Source: CAWJJM01 sp963843275 (lineage in GTDB: Bacteria > Acidobacteriota > Thermoanaerobaculia > Multivoradales > JBCCEF01). From it: 64,000 nucleotides of DNA. Where the stretch lies: NCBI GenBank assembly GCA_963843275.1, contig CAWJJM010000012.1, positions 62,001 to 126,000 on the forward strand, given 5' to 3'. The translations under genes were made by a program, and so were the position numbers. This document shows positions 35,101 to 43,335 of this stretch, piece after piece (position 1 is the stretch's first letter; each line of letters begins with the position of its first letter). The notes under the pieces are model-generated. The model searched no databases, was not told where the DNA came from, and worked only from the letters and a program-made list of their open reading frames with translations.

Positions 35101-35142
35101 GGCGGCGAGGAGGGGCAGGAGGGCGGTTCGGCGATGCGGCAT
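32113..35142 (-). CDS. Large exported protein with C-terminal beta-barrel-like domain
   Basis: 1009 residues. Signal peptide ALLPLLAAALIGAGAARA, an Ala-rich alpha/beta domain (about 30-330), a middle domain with repeated beta strands and an internal Ala-rich insert (near 530), then alternating polar/aromatic strands (for example YSLSGSVAASHRSTWEPW, FQYWRLGLGKNWY, ASYGFEIGKLLRI) ending in FLKLFR, the terminal aromatic pattern expected of BAM-inserted barrels. GAGGACAGCC precedes the ATG at 35142. I do not recognise the family; the N-terminal Cys pair LPCAPC may be structural. Outer-membrane location is inferred. Confidence 0.68.
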   Translation of the reverse strand: MPHRRTALLPLLAAALIGAGAARAQTLPCAPCAGLRAAGPAAAADLARALGEAARLEPGTPVFLAWDAPLDGSADTAAAARAAAAVRAAGATPWVTLRFTAPPPLRDDLPRLDAEIAAASRLARAAGAAWYEVRWDVAGTPEPAEYAYLLKRAAVAVSGAEEAARVVAGPLPADPAALRALYAGDVAGYLEAVALAPAPDDRLAAAAAALAELDPGRPVVVDALALPEPPLAALPAAAAAAVAGAQATLFSVPPGAGSAADLVVPLVVLGREFTGDLSYDPTSSPAGGWAFVRGEDLGLRVIAAVPRGAGGEPLDELVLDFPDPQLRDPVRVTPDGAAVPLAGTRRTAAGLRVRMADPGPVAVLRLERMGVEELGQVAGVAERVEVESEREVPVEEILRRLQAFEDAQARRIDHYSATDTTHLRFGVGAGVQNFEATLEGPYFWAPDTGADWAWQTFYVNGVKWRGRSIPEIPLVQPEKAAAMPLEITFDKTYRYRLRGTETVDGRDCWVVEFAPAGPVAGPEAAGAEAGAAASAAGDAAADAAPPTSLYRGTVWIDRQLYARVRTRAVQLGLQGDVLSNVETLQYRPIDAAGADAPWAAASFVLPLRVVAEQLLSVVNATTLVERETLLTDVRINGDDFAARRAAVEGSDVTMVRDTDEGLRYLVKEEGRAGRVVKEGFDTDKWFAAGGVFYDDALDYPLPLGGVNYLDLDFRDRGAQLNVFFAGALLTANLAQPRLFGSRFDAGIDLFGLGIKLADTVYRDGAEVPEEEVKVLPASLALKIGRPLGSYVKVGAELRLLRRDYSRSDTTADDFVVPSDHLESALRLTGRFVRSGYSLSGSVAASHRSTWEPWGRPGNPEYDPDHQDFQYWRLGLGKNWYLPRFQKIGAELDWVDGRNLDRFSKYGFGFFGDTRVHGYSSNRVRAESATLAHASYGFEIGKLLRIDALGDVAWATDPAAGLEDELLAGAGIAGTFVGPWQTLVNLDIGVPVAGPDDGVVAYIVFLKLFR

Positions 35143-35311
35143 GGCTGTCCTCGGGAGTTCGGAAGACCGGTGCGAACGGGGGGAAGGATAGCCGCGGCGC
35201 GGCACGGCGGCAACGTCGGGCCGGGCTCCTCGGGGCGGGGAGTCCTGGGGACGGGCGGGCCCGGGCGTCGCTCCGCTCCGCTCCCGGCGAGCGGCGGGGC
35301 CCCGAGCTGAC

Positions 35312-35317
35312 TACAAT
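35312..35317 (+). promoter_or_regulatory. -10 element TACAAT of a probable leaderless transcript
   Basis: TACAAT ends 6 nt before the ATG of the DUF4388 gene. A start 6-7 nt past the hexamer would put the first transcribed base at or next to the start codon. No ribosome site is visible before the ATG. No convincing -35 was found. Confidence 0.5.
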
Positions 35318-35323
35318 CCGTGC

Positions 35324-36379
35324 ATGGAGTTCTCGGGCCGGCTGGCCACGGTGTCGCTGGGTGACGTGCTCCAGTGGGCCGTCAACGACCGCTGGAGCGG
35401 GACCCTGGTGGTGCGCCGGCGCGGCCACGAGAAGCGCATCCTGCTCGCCGGCGGGCAGGTGATCGGTTGCCTGTCCGACGACCCGGCGGAGTTCTTCGGC
35501 CGCCACCTGCTCCTCAACGGCCACCTCCACGAGGACGCCCTGGCGGAGGCGCTCGCCCACTGCACCGAGCACCACCGGCGTCTCGGCGAGAGCCTCGAGG
35601 AGCTCGAGCTGCTCGACACCGAGACGATCCGCGACGCCCTCGGGGCGCAGATCTCCGACCTCGTCTGCGGCGCCTTCCTGTGGCGCCAGGGGGTCTTCTT
35701 CCTCGAGGCCGGGCGGCCGGCGCGGGGCGGTCTGGCGCCGCGGCCGCTCGACACCTTCACGCTGGTGATGGAAGGCACCCGCTGGCTCGACGAGGTCGGC
35801 CGGATCCGGGAGCGGCTGCCCACCGACCGCACGACGGTGCGCCGCGGGCGCCGCTGGCGCCTCGACGGCCTGCCGCCGCTGGCGCTCCACATCGCGGCGG
35901 CGGTCGACGGCGACGAGGAGATCGGCGAGCTCTACCGGCGGCTCGGCGGCTCGCAGTTCCGCTTCCTCGAGACCGTCCACGGGCTGTGCGGCGACGGGGT
36001 CCTCGAGGTGGCCGACGCGGGCGCGGGCGAGGCCCCGCCGCCGGCCTCCGACCTCTCCCTCCTCGACCTCCTCCTCGAGCGCGCCGCGGCCGAGGAGCGG
36101 GCGCTCGAGTCGGGCCACCAGCTCACCATCCCGCTCGACGTGCTGGTCCACCTGGTCCCCTGCTGGGTCGGCGGACCCGACGAGGAGGACCTCGGCGAGC
36201 TCTCCGGACCGCTGTACGCCTTCGCGGCCGGTATCGACGGCCACACGCCGCTGTCCGCCCTGCTCTCGCCGGACGCCGAGACGCGCTCCCGGCAGACCGA
36301 CCTCCTGCTGGTCGAGCTGGGGCGCGGTCGGCTGGCGCTGCTGCCGGAGGCGCCGCCGGGCGACGACGACGCCGGCTGA
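35324..36379 (+). CDS. DUF4388-domain signalling protein
   Basis: 351 residues beginning with the DUF4388 pattern MEFSGRLATVSLGDVLQW and GTLVVRRRG, a domain found with response regulators and gliding/adventurous-motility proteins (PatA-like) in Myxococcota, Acidobacteriota and cyanobacteria. The rest is a mixed helical region with repeated LGE..LLD and ELYRRLGGS segments. There is no receiver domain or TM helix, so it is probably a cytoplasmic adaptor. A -10 hexamer abuts the start. Divergent from the outer-membrane gene; the following protease gene is convergent. Confidence 0.75.
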   Translation: MEFSGRLATVSLGDVLQWAVNDRWSGTLVVRRRGHEKRILLAGGQVIGCLSDDPAEFFGRHLLLNGHLHEDALAEALAHCTEHHRRLGESLEELELLDTETIRDALGAQISDLVCGAFLWRQGVFFLEAGRPARGGLAPRPLDTFTLVMEGTRWLDEVGRIRERLPTDRTTVRRGRRWRLDGLPPLALHIAAAVDGDEEIGELYRRLGGSQFRFLETVHGLCGDGVLEVADAGAGEAPPPASDLSLLDLLLERAAAEERALESGHQLTIPLDVLVHLVPCWVGGPDEEDLGELSGPLYAFAAGIDGHTPLSALLSPDAETRSRQTDLLLVELGRGRLALLPEAPPGDDDAG

Positions 36380-36398
36380 CCCCGGCGGCGCGCCGGGG

Positions 36399-37139
36399 TC
36401 ACGCGTCGGCGTCGCTGCCGGCGCCCGGGGGCGGGTCCGGCGGTCCGTCGAGCTCGGCGCGGAGCTGCCGCCACGCCGGCATCAGGGCGTCCATCCGCTT
36501 CCGGAAGCCCTCGTCGTGGCGGGGCTCGAAGAAGTGCACCATCTCGTGCACCAGCACGTACTCGACGCAGGCGAGCGGCTTCTCGGCCAGCATCAGGCTG
36601 AGCCAGATGCGGCGCGCGGCGGCGTTGCAGGTGCCCCAGCGGGTGCGCATCCGCCGGATGCGCACCTCGGCGACCTCGACGCCGACCCGCGGCTCCCACG
36701 TCGCCAGCAGCGGCGGGAGCCGGGCGGCCAGCTCGCGGCGCTGCCAGCGCTCGAGGACCGCCGCCCGCAGGGCCCGGTCGCTGCCGGGAGGGACGCGGAG
36801 CTCGATCTCGGCTGCAGCGGAGCGCCGTACGCCGGGCGGTCCCGCCGCTTCGACGACGGCGAGCCGGTGGGGGTGACCCGCCACCACCAGACCCTCCCCG
36901 GTCACCAGCTCCCGCGGCGCGGCGCGGGGTCGCCGCGCCAGCTCCGCCCGCTTGCGGCGGATCCATTCCAGGTGCGCGAGGACCGCCCGCCGCACGGCCG
37001 CGTCGTCGGCCGCGAGCGGCGCGGAGACCCGGACGTCGCCGTCCGGGGCGACGACGCGCAGGTGGAGGTTGCGGATGCGCTTGCGGACCACCTCCACCGC
37101 GATCCCCGCGACCGTGACGCGGGGGCTCCGCCGGCCCAC
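36399..37139 (-). CDS. YgjP/SprT-like zinc metallopeptidase
   Basis: 246-residue protein of the YgjP-like (M48-related, DUF45) family. Catalytic motif VLVHEMVHFFEPRHDEGF has the HExxH zinc site with the third ligand His downstream, and the family RMRTRWGTCN motif lies ~40 residues earlier. The GTG at 37139 is the first plausible start after the antiporter stop at 37142 and the two are likely co-transcribed; an alternative is a start inside the antiporter frame. Often found beside type I restriction genes elsewhere, but none are present here. Confidence 0.87.
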   Translation of the reverse strand: MGRRSPRVTVAGIAVEVVRKRIRNLHLRVVAPDGDVRVSAPLAADDAAVRRAVLAHLEWIRRKRAELARRPRAAPRELVTGEGLVVAGHPHRLAVVEAAGPPGVRRSAAAEIELRVPPGSDRALRAAVLERWQRRELAARLPPLLATWEPRVGVEVAEVRIRRMRTRWGTCNAAARRIWLSLMLAEKPLACVEYVLVHEMVHFFEPRHDEGFRKRMDALMPAWRQLRAELDGPPDPPPGAGSDADA

Positions 37140-37141
37140 GC

Positions 37142-39070
37142 TCAGTCGCTCTTCTTCCCGAACCAGCGGACGCCGACGATGATCACCGCCGTCGCCACGA
37201 CCAGCGACACCCAGGGCGACAGGCCGTAGGCCGTGGGGATGTCGCCCAGCAGCATGCCGAGGACGCCGATGCCCAGGGCGTAGGGGAGCTGGGTGCGGAC
37301 GTGGGCGATGTGGTCCGAGCCCGAGGCGGTCGACGAGAGGATGGTGGTGTCGGAGATCGGCGAGCAGTGGTCGCCCCAGACGCTGCCGGCGAGCACCGAG
37401 GAGATGGTGCCGAGCATGATGGTCAGGTAGACGGGGCTGTCGGCCGGGTGGCCGCCGGCGGTGGACAGGCCGTGCGCGATCGGGATGACCAGCGGGATGA
37501 GGATCCCCATGGTGCCCCACGAGGTGCCGGTGGCGAAGGAGACGGCCGCGGAGATGAGGAAGACGAGCACCGGCAGCCAGTGCGGCGACAGCACCCCCTG
37601 CGCCACCCCGACCACGTAGTCGGCGGTGTGCAGCTCCCCCGCGACGCCGCCGATCGACCAGGCCAGGGTGAGGACCACCAGCGCCAGCAGCATCGCCTTG
37701 AAGCCCTCGACCATCGCCTCCATCGTCTCGCGCACCGCCAGGGTGCGCTGGGCCAGCGGCAGCACCAGCGCCACCACCACGCCCGACAGGCTCGCCCACA
37801 GCAGCGTCGTCAGGCTGTCGGAGCTGGGCAGCAGCTCGCGCCACCAGGCCCAGGTGCCGGCGGCGGGGGAGCCGGCGGTGGCGGCGAGCGCGCGCGAGCC
37901 GGTGACGTAGAGGCCGGCGAGCGTCACGCCGACCACGGTGGCGATGGGCAGCACCGCGTTGAGGGCGCGCAGCTTGATGCCCTCCGGCGGCTCGAGGGCC
38001 GGCGAGCGGTACTCGGCGAGGGCCTGGTCGCCGGGGGCGATCAGCTCGCCGGTCTCGGTCGAGCGCCGCTCGGCCGCCAGCATCGGTCCGAAGTCGCGCC
38101 CGGTGGCGGCGATGGTGAAGCCCAGCACCAGCGCCAGCAGCGGGTAGAAGCGGAAGGGGATCGACTGCACGAAGACCGAGAACGGGTTGAGGTCGACGCC
38201 GAGCTGGGTGAAGGCGGCGGCGATCAGCCCCACCTCGAAGCCGATCCAGGTCGAGATCGGCACCACGCTGGCCACCGGCGCCGCGGTGGCGTCGACGATG
38301 TAGGCGAGCTTCTCGCGCGAGATGCGCAGCCGGTCGGTGATCGGCCGCATGGTCGAGCCGACGATCAGGGTGTTGGCGTAGTCGTCGAAGAAGACGAGCA
38401 CGCCGAGCACCCAGGTGGCGAGCTGGCCGCGCCGCGACGTGGTCGCCCACGGGGTGAGGCGGTCGACGATCCCGCGGGTGCCGCCGCTGCGGCTGATGAT
38501 CCCCACCATGCCGCCGAGCAGGGTGGTGAAGACGACGATCTTGACGTGGTCCGGGTCGGCCAACGCCGGGACGATGAAGCGGTCGATGCTGCGGGCGAAC
38601 GACGTCACCGGTCGCCACTCGAAGAGGATCAGCGCCCCCACCAGGACGCCGAGGAAGAGCGACACCAGGACGTCCTTGAAGATCAGGGCCAGGCCGATGG
38701 CCACCAGCGGCGGCACCACCGACAGCCAGCCGGGGATCACCCGCACCGTCAGCTCCGCCCGCGCCGCGCCGGCGGTGACCGTGACCAGGCGGCGGCCGGC
38801 GCCGAGGCCGCGGCACGGCACCCGCAGCTCGTGGCTGCCGGGGCCGAGGCGGTAGGAGCCGAGCTCGCGGCCGCCCGCGGTGACGCGCACCGGCACCTCG
38901 CCCGCGAAGCCGTCCCCGAGGGTGAGCTCGAGGTGCAGCGGCCCGGTCGTCAGGGCCGCGCCCGCGACCTCCGCGGTGAGCTCCTGGGCGGCCGCCGGCG
39001 CCGTGGCGAGCGCCGCCAGCACGATCGTGAGGAGCCCGGCGAGCAGGCGCCGGGCCGCTGGTGTCCCCAT
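37142..39070 (-). CDS. NhaC-type Na+/H+ antiporter with exported N-terminal domain
   Basis: 642 residues. Signal peptide (LLAGLLTIVLAALATAPAAAQ), a ~100-residue Ig/beta-sandwich-like domain (about 30-128), then 11-12 TM helices with NhaC-family segments FFDDYANTLIVGS, ISTWIGFEVGL, ATGTSWGTMGI and VWGDHCSPISDTTI. Classical NhaC lacks an N-terminal extracytoplasmic domain, so this form would place a sensor- or scaffold-like head in the periplasm. ATG at 39070 follows GAGGAGGGGAAGG. Function: Na+ or organic-acid/proton exchange; the substrate is uncertain. Confidence 0.88.
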   Translation of the reverse strand: MGTPAARRLLAGLLTIVLAALATAPAAAQELTAEVAGAALTTGPLHLELTLGDGFAGEVPVRVTAGGRELGSYRLGPGSHELRVPCRGLGAGRRLVTVTAGAARAELTVRVIPGWLSVVPPLVAIGLALIFKDVLVSLFLGVLVGALILFEWRPVTSFARSIDRFIVPALADPDHVKIVVFTTLLGGMVGIISRSGGTRGIVDRLTPWATTSRRGQLATWVLGVLVFFDDYANTLIVGSTMRPITDRLRISREKLAYIVDATAAPVASVVPISTWIGFEVGLIAAAFTQLGVDLNPFSVFVQSIPFRFYPLLALVLGFTIAATGRDFGPMLAAERRSTETGELIAPGDQALAEYRSPALEPPEGIKLRALNAVLPIATVVGVTLAGLYVTGSRALAATAGSPAAGTWAWWRELLPSSDSLTTLLWASLSGVVVALVLPLAQRTLAVRETMEAMVEGFKAMLLALVVLTLAWSIGGVAGELHTADYVVGVAQGVLSPHWLPVLVFLISAAVSFATGTSWGTMGILIPLVIPIAHGLSTAGGHPADSPVYLTIMLGTISSVLAGSVWGDHCSPISDTTILSSTASGSDHIAHVRTQLPYALGIGVLGMLLGDIPTAYGLSPWVSLVVATAVIIVGVRWFGKKSD

Positions 39071-39205
39071 CCTTCCCCTCCTCGTCGTCGGCATGGTTGA
39101 GCGGGCGAAGGATACGGCATCGGGAGCCGCTCCCCAAGCGGGCCGGGGCCGGCGGCGGACGGGGCTGCCGCGGGCGGCGCTCTCGGCTGGTGTAGCCTCG
39201 CGCGC

Positions 39206-39993
39206 ATGGACCTCGAGCTCGCCGGCAAGGTGGCGTTGGTGACCGGCGCCAGCCGCGGGCTGGGCCGCGGCATCGCCGGCGCGCTGGCCGCCGAAGGGGT
39301 GTCGCTGGTCACCTGCGCCCGCGGCCGCGACGAGCTCGAGACGGCGGCGGAGGAGGCGCGTGCGGCGGGGGTGGAGGTGTTGCCCGTGGCGCTCGACCTG
39401 ACCGACCCCGAGGCCCCCGGCCGGCTGGTGGCGGCCGCCGGCGAGCGCTTCGGCCGTCTCGACCTCGTGGTCGGCAACGTCGGGGGCAACCGCCGCAAGC
39501 CGCTCGTCGAGACCACCGACGACGACTGGCGGGAGCTGCTCGACCTCAACCTGCTGTCGCACGTCCGCACCTGCCGGGCGGCGATCCCGCTGCTGCCCGA
39601 CCGCCGTGGCGCGCGCGACGGCGGCGTCATCGTGCTGGTGGCGTCGATCTACGGCCGCGAGGCGAGCGGCCCGGGCCTGACCCTGTACAACACCACGAAG
39701 TCGGCGTTGATCAGCCTCGCCAAGGTGCTGTCGCTCGAGCTGGCGCCGCGCGGCATCCGGGTCCTGTCGGTGGCGCCGGGCTCGATCCTGTTCCCCGGGG
39801 GAGCTGGGACCGCCGCCGCCGCGAGGACCCGGAGGGGATCGCCGAGTTCGTGGCCCGCGACCTCCCTTTCGGTCGTTTCGGGCGCGTCGACGAGGTCGCC
39901 GACCTGGTCGCCTTCCTCTGCTCACCGCGCGCCAGCCTGCTCACCGGCGCCTCCGTCACCGCCGACGGCGGCCAGTCGCACTCGCTGATCTGA
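39206..39993 (+). CDS. Short-chain dehydrogenase/reductase, one apparent frameshift
   Basis: NAD(P)-dependent SDR: cofactor motif TGASRGLG (residues 13-20), NVGG, catalytic Ser in VASIYG, Tyr-x3-Lys in YNTTKSA. It resembles 3-oxoacyl-ACP reductase-like SDRs. The frame changes after GSILFPGG: the C-terminal part (FGRFGRVDEVADLVAFLCS, TGASVTADGGQ) lies in another frame and ends at TGA 39991-39993. Adding one G to the run at 39799-39803 restores one ~262-residue protein. TAGCCT ends 7 nt before the ATG, so the gene may be leaderless. Divergent from the antiporter. Confidence 0.86.
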
Positions 39994-40019
39994 CTCCCTC
40001 GCCGGCCCGGTGGGCGGGC

Positions 40020-40955
40020 TCAGGAGAGGCGCGCCCGGCTGTCGCCGGCTCCGGCGAGGGAGCCGGCGGCCTGGCCCAGGGTGTTGGCCAGGACCAGGGC
40101 CAGGAGCCAGCCGCGGTCCGCGGCGGTGGGAGGCGCGCCACCGGCGCCGCGCTCGAGCGCGGGCCGGGTGATGCGCAGCAGCCGACCGGGCAGGCGGAGC
40201 AGCGAGCGGCGCCAGGCGCGGCGCCGCTCGCGGGGCCAGGAACGGACGGTGGCGCCGTAGGCGCGGCCGCTGTGGAAGTGGACCAGGGGCGCCCGCAGAG
40301 GCCCCCAGGACTGGCGGTGCTCGAGCAGCGCGCCCGCCGCCACCCCGATCCGTCCCCGCCGGTGCAGCTCGCCGATCCCCTCGTACTCGAGCCAACCCGC
40401 CGCGGGCTCCTCCACCGGCAGCGCGGCGCGCTTGAGGGAGAGGTTGGTCGGCACCGGCAGGCGGTCGGCCTCGACCGCCCGGAGCGGCGGTGCGTACGGC
40501 CCGAGGGTGAGCAGGAAATTCGCCCGGTCCACGGCGCGATGGCTCGAGTCGGGATGGTTCGCCACCGGCCCGATCAGGGCCGGCGAGGGATCCTCGTGGT
40601 GAGCGGCGAGGGTGCGCCGGCACCAGTCGGGCGCCGCGACGCAGTGATCCTCGAGGATGGCGACGATCTCGCCCCGTGCCGCCGCCAGGCCGTGCGCCCG
40701 CAGTGCGAAGACGTCCGCTCCCGGGAGGCGCAGCCAGCGGACCGGCGGCCGGGGCGGCGCGGACAGCCCGGCGCCGTGTCCGTCGAGCAGGAGGATCTCG
40801 CACCCCTCCCGACACGCCGGAGCGACCACCGTCTCCAGCGTCTCGCGCACCTCCGGCCACGGGTGGACGGTGGGCAGCAGCAGGCTCATCCGGGGCTGCG
40901 GACCCTCGGCGGGGGCCGGTCCTGGCGTTGCCGGGGGCCTCAGGCCTTCTGCCAC
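40020..40955 (-). CDS. Family 2-like glycosyltransferase
   Basis: 311 residues (GTG at 40955, overlapping the HD-GYP stop by 16 bp; an ATG at 40889 opens directly with the fold, SLLLPTVHPWPEV). A GT-A-type nucleotide-sugar domain is indicated by EILLLDGHGA, an RAHGLAAARGEIVAILEDHC segment with a DxD-equivalent EDH, and a downstream catalytic-type ALLEHRQSWG. The C-terminal ~80 residues include hydrophobic helices (WLLALVLANTLGQAAG). It probably transfers a sugar onto a cell-surface glycan or lipid. Confidence 0.78.
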   Translation of the reverse strand: MAEGLRPPATPGPAPAEGPQPRMSLLLPTVHPWPEVRETLETVVAPACREGCEILLLDGHGAGLSAPPRPPVRWLRLPGADVFALRAHGLAAARGEIVAILEDHCVAAPDWCRRTLAAHHEDPSPALIGPVANHPDSSHRAVDRANFLLTLGPYAPPLRAVEADRLPVPTNLSLKRAALPVEEPAAGWLEYEGIGELHRRGRIGVAAGALLEHRQSWGPLRAPLVHFHSGRAYGATVRSWPRERRRAWRRSLLRLPGRLLRITRPALERGAGGAPPTAADRGWLLALVLANTLGQAAGSLAGAGDSRARLS

Positions 40956-42451
40956 GGCCGCTCGGCGAGGACCGCTAGGAAGGTGTCGACCACGCGCGGG
41001 TCGAACTGGCGGGCGCGCTCCTCGCGCAGCACGCGGAGAGCCTGGGCCGGCGGCAGCCCGCGCCGGTAGGAGCGGTCGGTGACCATGGCGTCGAAGGCGT
41101 CGACCACCGCGATGATGCGCGAGCCCAGGGGGATGGCCTCCCCGGAGAGGCCGGCGGGATAGCCGGGGTAGGGGCCGTCGCGGCGGCCGTCCCAGCGCTC
41201 CTGGTGGTGCAGCACGATGGGGGCGGCCTCCTTGAGGCCCTCGAGGCGGGCCAGGATGCGGGCGCCGATCTCGGGGTGCCGCTGCATGACCCGGCGTTCC
41301 TCCTCCTCGAGCGGCCCGCGCTTGTTGAGGATCTGCTCCGGGATGCCGATCTTGCCGACGTCGTGGAGGGTTCCGGCGATGTGCAGCAGCTCGAGGTCAC
41401 GCCGGTCGAGCCCCAGGCGGCGCCCGACCTCGAGCGCGTAGTCCTTCACCCGCTGCAGGTGGCCGCTGGTGTACTCGTCCTTCTCCGAGAGCGCCCCGGT
41501 GAGCGCCCGCACCACGCGGTGGAGGTCGCGCTCCAGGCGCCGGTGGCTGGCCACCAGGCCGTCGACCAGCTGGCCCTCGCGCTGGGCGCCGCGACCGACC
41601 AGCGCCCCGAAGACCAGCAGCAACAGCAGTTGGCCGTAGATCGCCAGGGTGAGCTGCGGGCCGACCGCCCCCGAGGGGACCAGCGCGGCGTCGCCGGCCA
41701 GCGAGGCGAGGCCGGCGACCGCGGCCCCCACCAGGCCGCCGCGGAGGCGGAGCTGGGAGGCGAGCGCGTAGACCGGCAGCAGGTAGAGGATGTTCCACCA
41801 CACGATGCCGGCGTCCCAGCCGCCGGAGAGCTCCATCTTGCCGGCGGTGATGAGGGCGATGGCGAGCAGCGATCCGAGGACCAGGCGCCGGCGGTGCAGC
41901 GGCCGGGTGGTGACCGAGACGACCGACAGATCCTCGCCGGGCACCGCCTCGTCGATCAGCGCCACGTCGGTGGCCGCCGTCGCCGCCGCCTCGCCGGCGA
42001 TCGGGGCGAGGAAGCGGCGCAGGAAGCGGTCGCCCAGGATCAACAGCGCGGGGCCGAAGACCCACAGGGTGATCGCCGTCGAGCGGCTCCAGGTGGCGAC
42101 GCAGCGCCCCAGCGAGTCGACCTCGCCGAGCCCGCAGAGGGTGCCGGCGGAGAACAGCGCCCCGGCGGCGCTGACGCCGGCGTACCAGCGCAGGCTGGCC
42201 ATGTTGGCAAAGCCGCGCCCGAGCCCCGGGCGATGGCGGAACACCAGCCAGGCGGCCGCGCCCGCGACGAGGTAGGCGGCCAGGCCGCCGGCCACGTAGA
42301 GCGGCTCGGCCTGCGGCAGGCGGAGCAGGGTGCTGAGGAGCTGGACGGCGCCGCCGGTCGCCAGGCCGATCCAGCCGAAGAGGACCGAGCCGGTGACGAT
42401 GGTCAACGAGGAGACGCCGAGCAGGGAGAGGACCGGGAGCCGGCCGAGCAT
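40940..42451 (-). CDS. Membrane HD-GYP c-di-GMP phosphodiesterase
   Basis: 503 residues from the ATG at 42451. About eight N-terminal TM helices form a MASE1-like sensor; a short coiled linker (SHRRLERDLHRVV) leads to an HD-GYP domain with HDVGKIGIPEQILNKRG, HHQERWDGRRDGPYPG and GSRIIAVVDAFDAMVTDRSYR. The metal-binding HD and GYP elements are intact (YPGYP), so it should hydrolyse c-di-GMP. An upstream segment (start at 42614) encodes a plausible extra helix (LAAALAWALAGKVLAI) that would join if one C were removed near 42455, so the true N-terminus may be longer. Confidence 0.88.
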   Translation of the reverse strand: MLGRLPVLSLLGVSSLTIVTGSVLFGWIGLATGGAVQLLSTLLRLPQAEPLYVAGGLAAYLVAGAAAWLVFRHRPGLGRGFANMASLRWYAGVSAAGALFSAGTLCGLGEVDSLGRCVATWSRSTAITLWVFGPALLILGDRFLRRFLAPIAGEAAATAATDVALIDEAVPGEDLSVVSVTTRPLHRRRLVLGSLLAIALITAGKMELSGGWDAGIVWWNILYLLPVYALASQLRLRGGLVGAAVAGLASLAGDAALVPSGAVGPQLTLAIYGQLLLLLVFGALVGRGAQREGQLVDGLVASHRRLERDLHRVVRALTGALSEKDEYTSGHLQRVKDYALEVGRRLGLDRRDLELLHIAGTLHDVGKIGIPEQILNKRGPLEEEERRVMQRHPEIGARILARLEGLKEAAPIVLHHQERWDGRRDGPYPGYPAGLSGEAIPLGSRIIAVVDAFDAMVTDRSYRRGLPPAQALRVLREERARQFDPRVVDTFLAVLAERPWQKA

Positions 42452-42689
42452 GGATGGCGAGGACCTTGCCGGCCAGGGCCCACGCCAGGGCCGCCGCCAG
42501 GCGCTCCAGCCGCGCACGCGCCCGCGGGCCGAGGCGGCCGCGCCCCACCGGGGCCGGCGCCTCCGCCGGTCCGCTCCGGCGGCCGGCCGGTCGGGCGAGG
42601 GGCAGGGTCTCCACGTTTCGCGGGCTCGTCGCCAGACTACCACCGGGGCACGCTCGGCCGCGCCGGCCGGCCCTTCCGGGTCAGCTCCG

Positions 42690-43178
42690 TCAGCGCCCCG
42701 GGTCCGGCGGCGGCGCGTCGGCGCCCGGCGGCCGGCCGCGCCACCACCGCAGGCAGCGGTGGAACGGGTCGACCGGCGGCACGTACATCATCGGGCAGGC
42801 CCCGGCGATCACCCGGACTCCGCGGCGCTTTCCGGCCGCCACCGCCGCCGCCGAGAGGCTCCCCTGGCCGAGTGAGCGGTGGAGCCAGACGCGGCGGATC
42901 CCGAGGTCGGCACAGCGCTCCACGACGGCCGCCGCCGCCGCGGGAGGCGTCACCACCATCACCGCGTCGACGCCCCCGGGGACGGTGGCGACGTCGGGGT
43001 GGCAGGGGACACCTTCGACCCGGGTGGCGGCGGGGTTGACGGGGATCGCCTCGTAGCCGGCGTCGCGCAGCTTGCGGAAGATGGCGTTGGCCGGCGCCGA
43101 GCTCTGGCGGGAGACGCCGGCCACGGCGATGCGGCGCTGGGCGAGGAAGTCCGCGATGGCGGCGGGGATCTGGGACAT
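42690..43178 (-). CDS. CoA-binding domain protein (YccU-like)
   Basis: 162-residue Rossmann-type CoA-binding protein. Typical motifs: RRIAVAGVSRQS near residue 15, GYEAIPVNPAA, VDAVMVVTPP, and the C-terminal VRVIAGACPMMY. These small proteins resemble the nucleotide-binding lobe of succinyl-CoA synthetase; their role is uncharacterised. Standalone gene between an HD-GYP and a TPR gene on the same strand. Confidence 0.87.
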   Translation of the reverse strand: MSQIPAAIADFLAQRRIAVAGVSRQSSAPANAIFRKLRDAGYEAIPVNPAATRVEGVPCHPDVATVPGGVDAVMVVTPPAAAAAVVERCADLGIRRVWLHRSLGQGSLSAAAVAAGKRRGVRVIAGACPMMYVPPVDPFHRCLRWWRGRPPGADAPPPDPGR

Positions 43179-43335
43179 GGCCGGCTCCTTCCGTGCGACA
43201 GCCTGTCGCCCTTCGCGGTCCGGCGCGCCGCGCGGCGAGGTGGCGCGCGGCGCGCCGGCGGGCGGGCCGTGGGGGGCTCGTCGACCGCGGTTCCGAGCCC
43301 CGGGACCCCGCCGCCCGCCCCCGCGCGGCCGGCTT

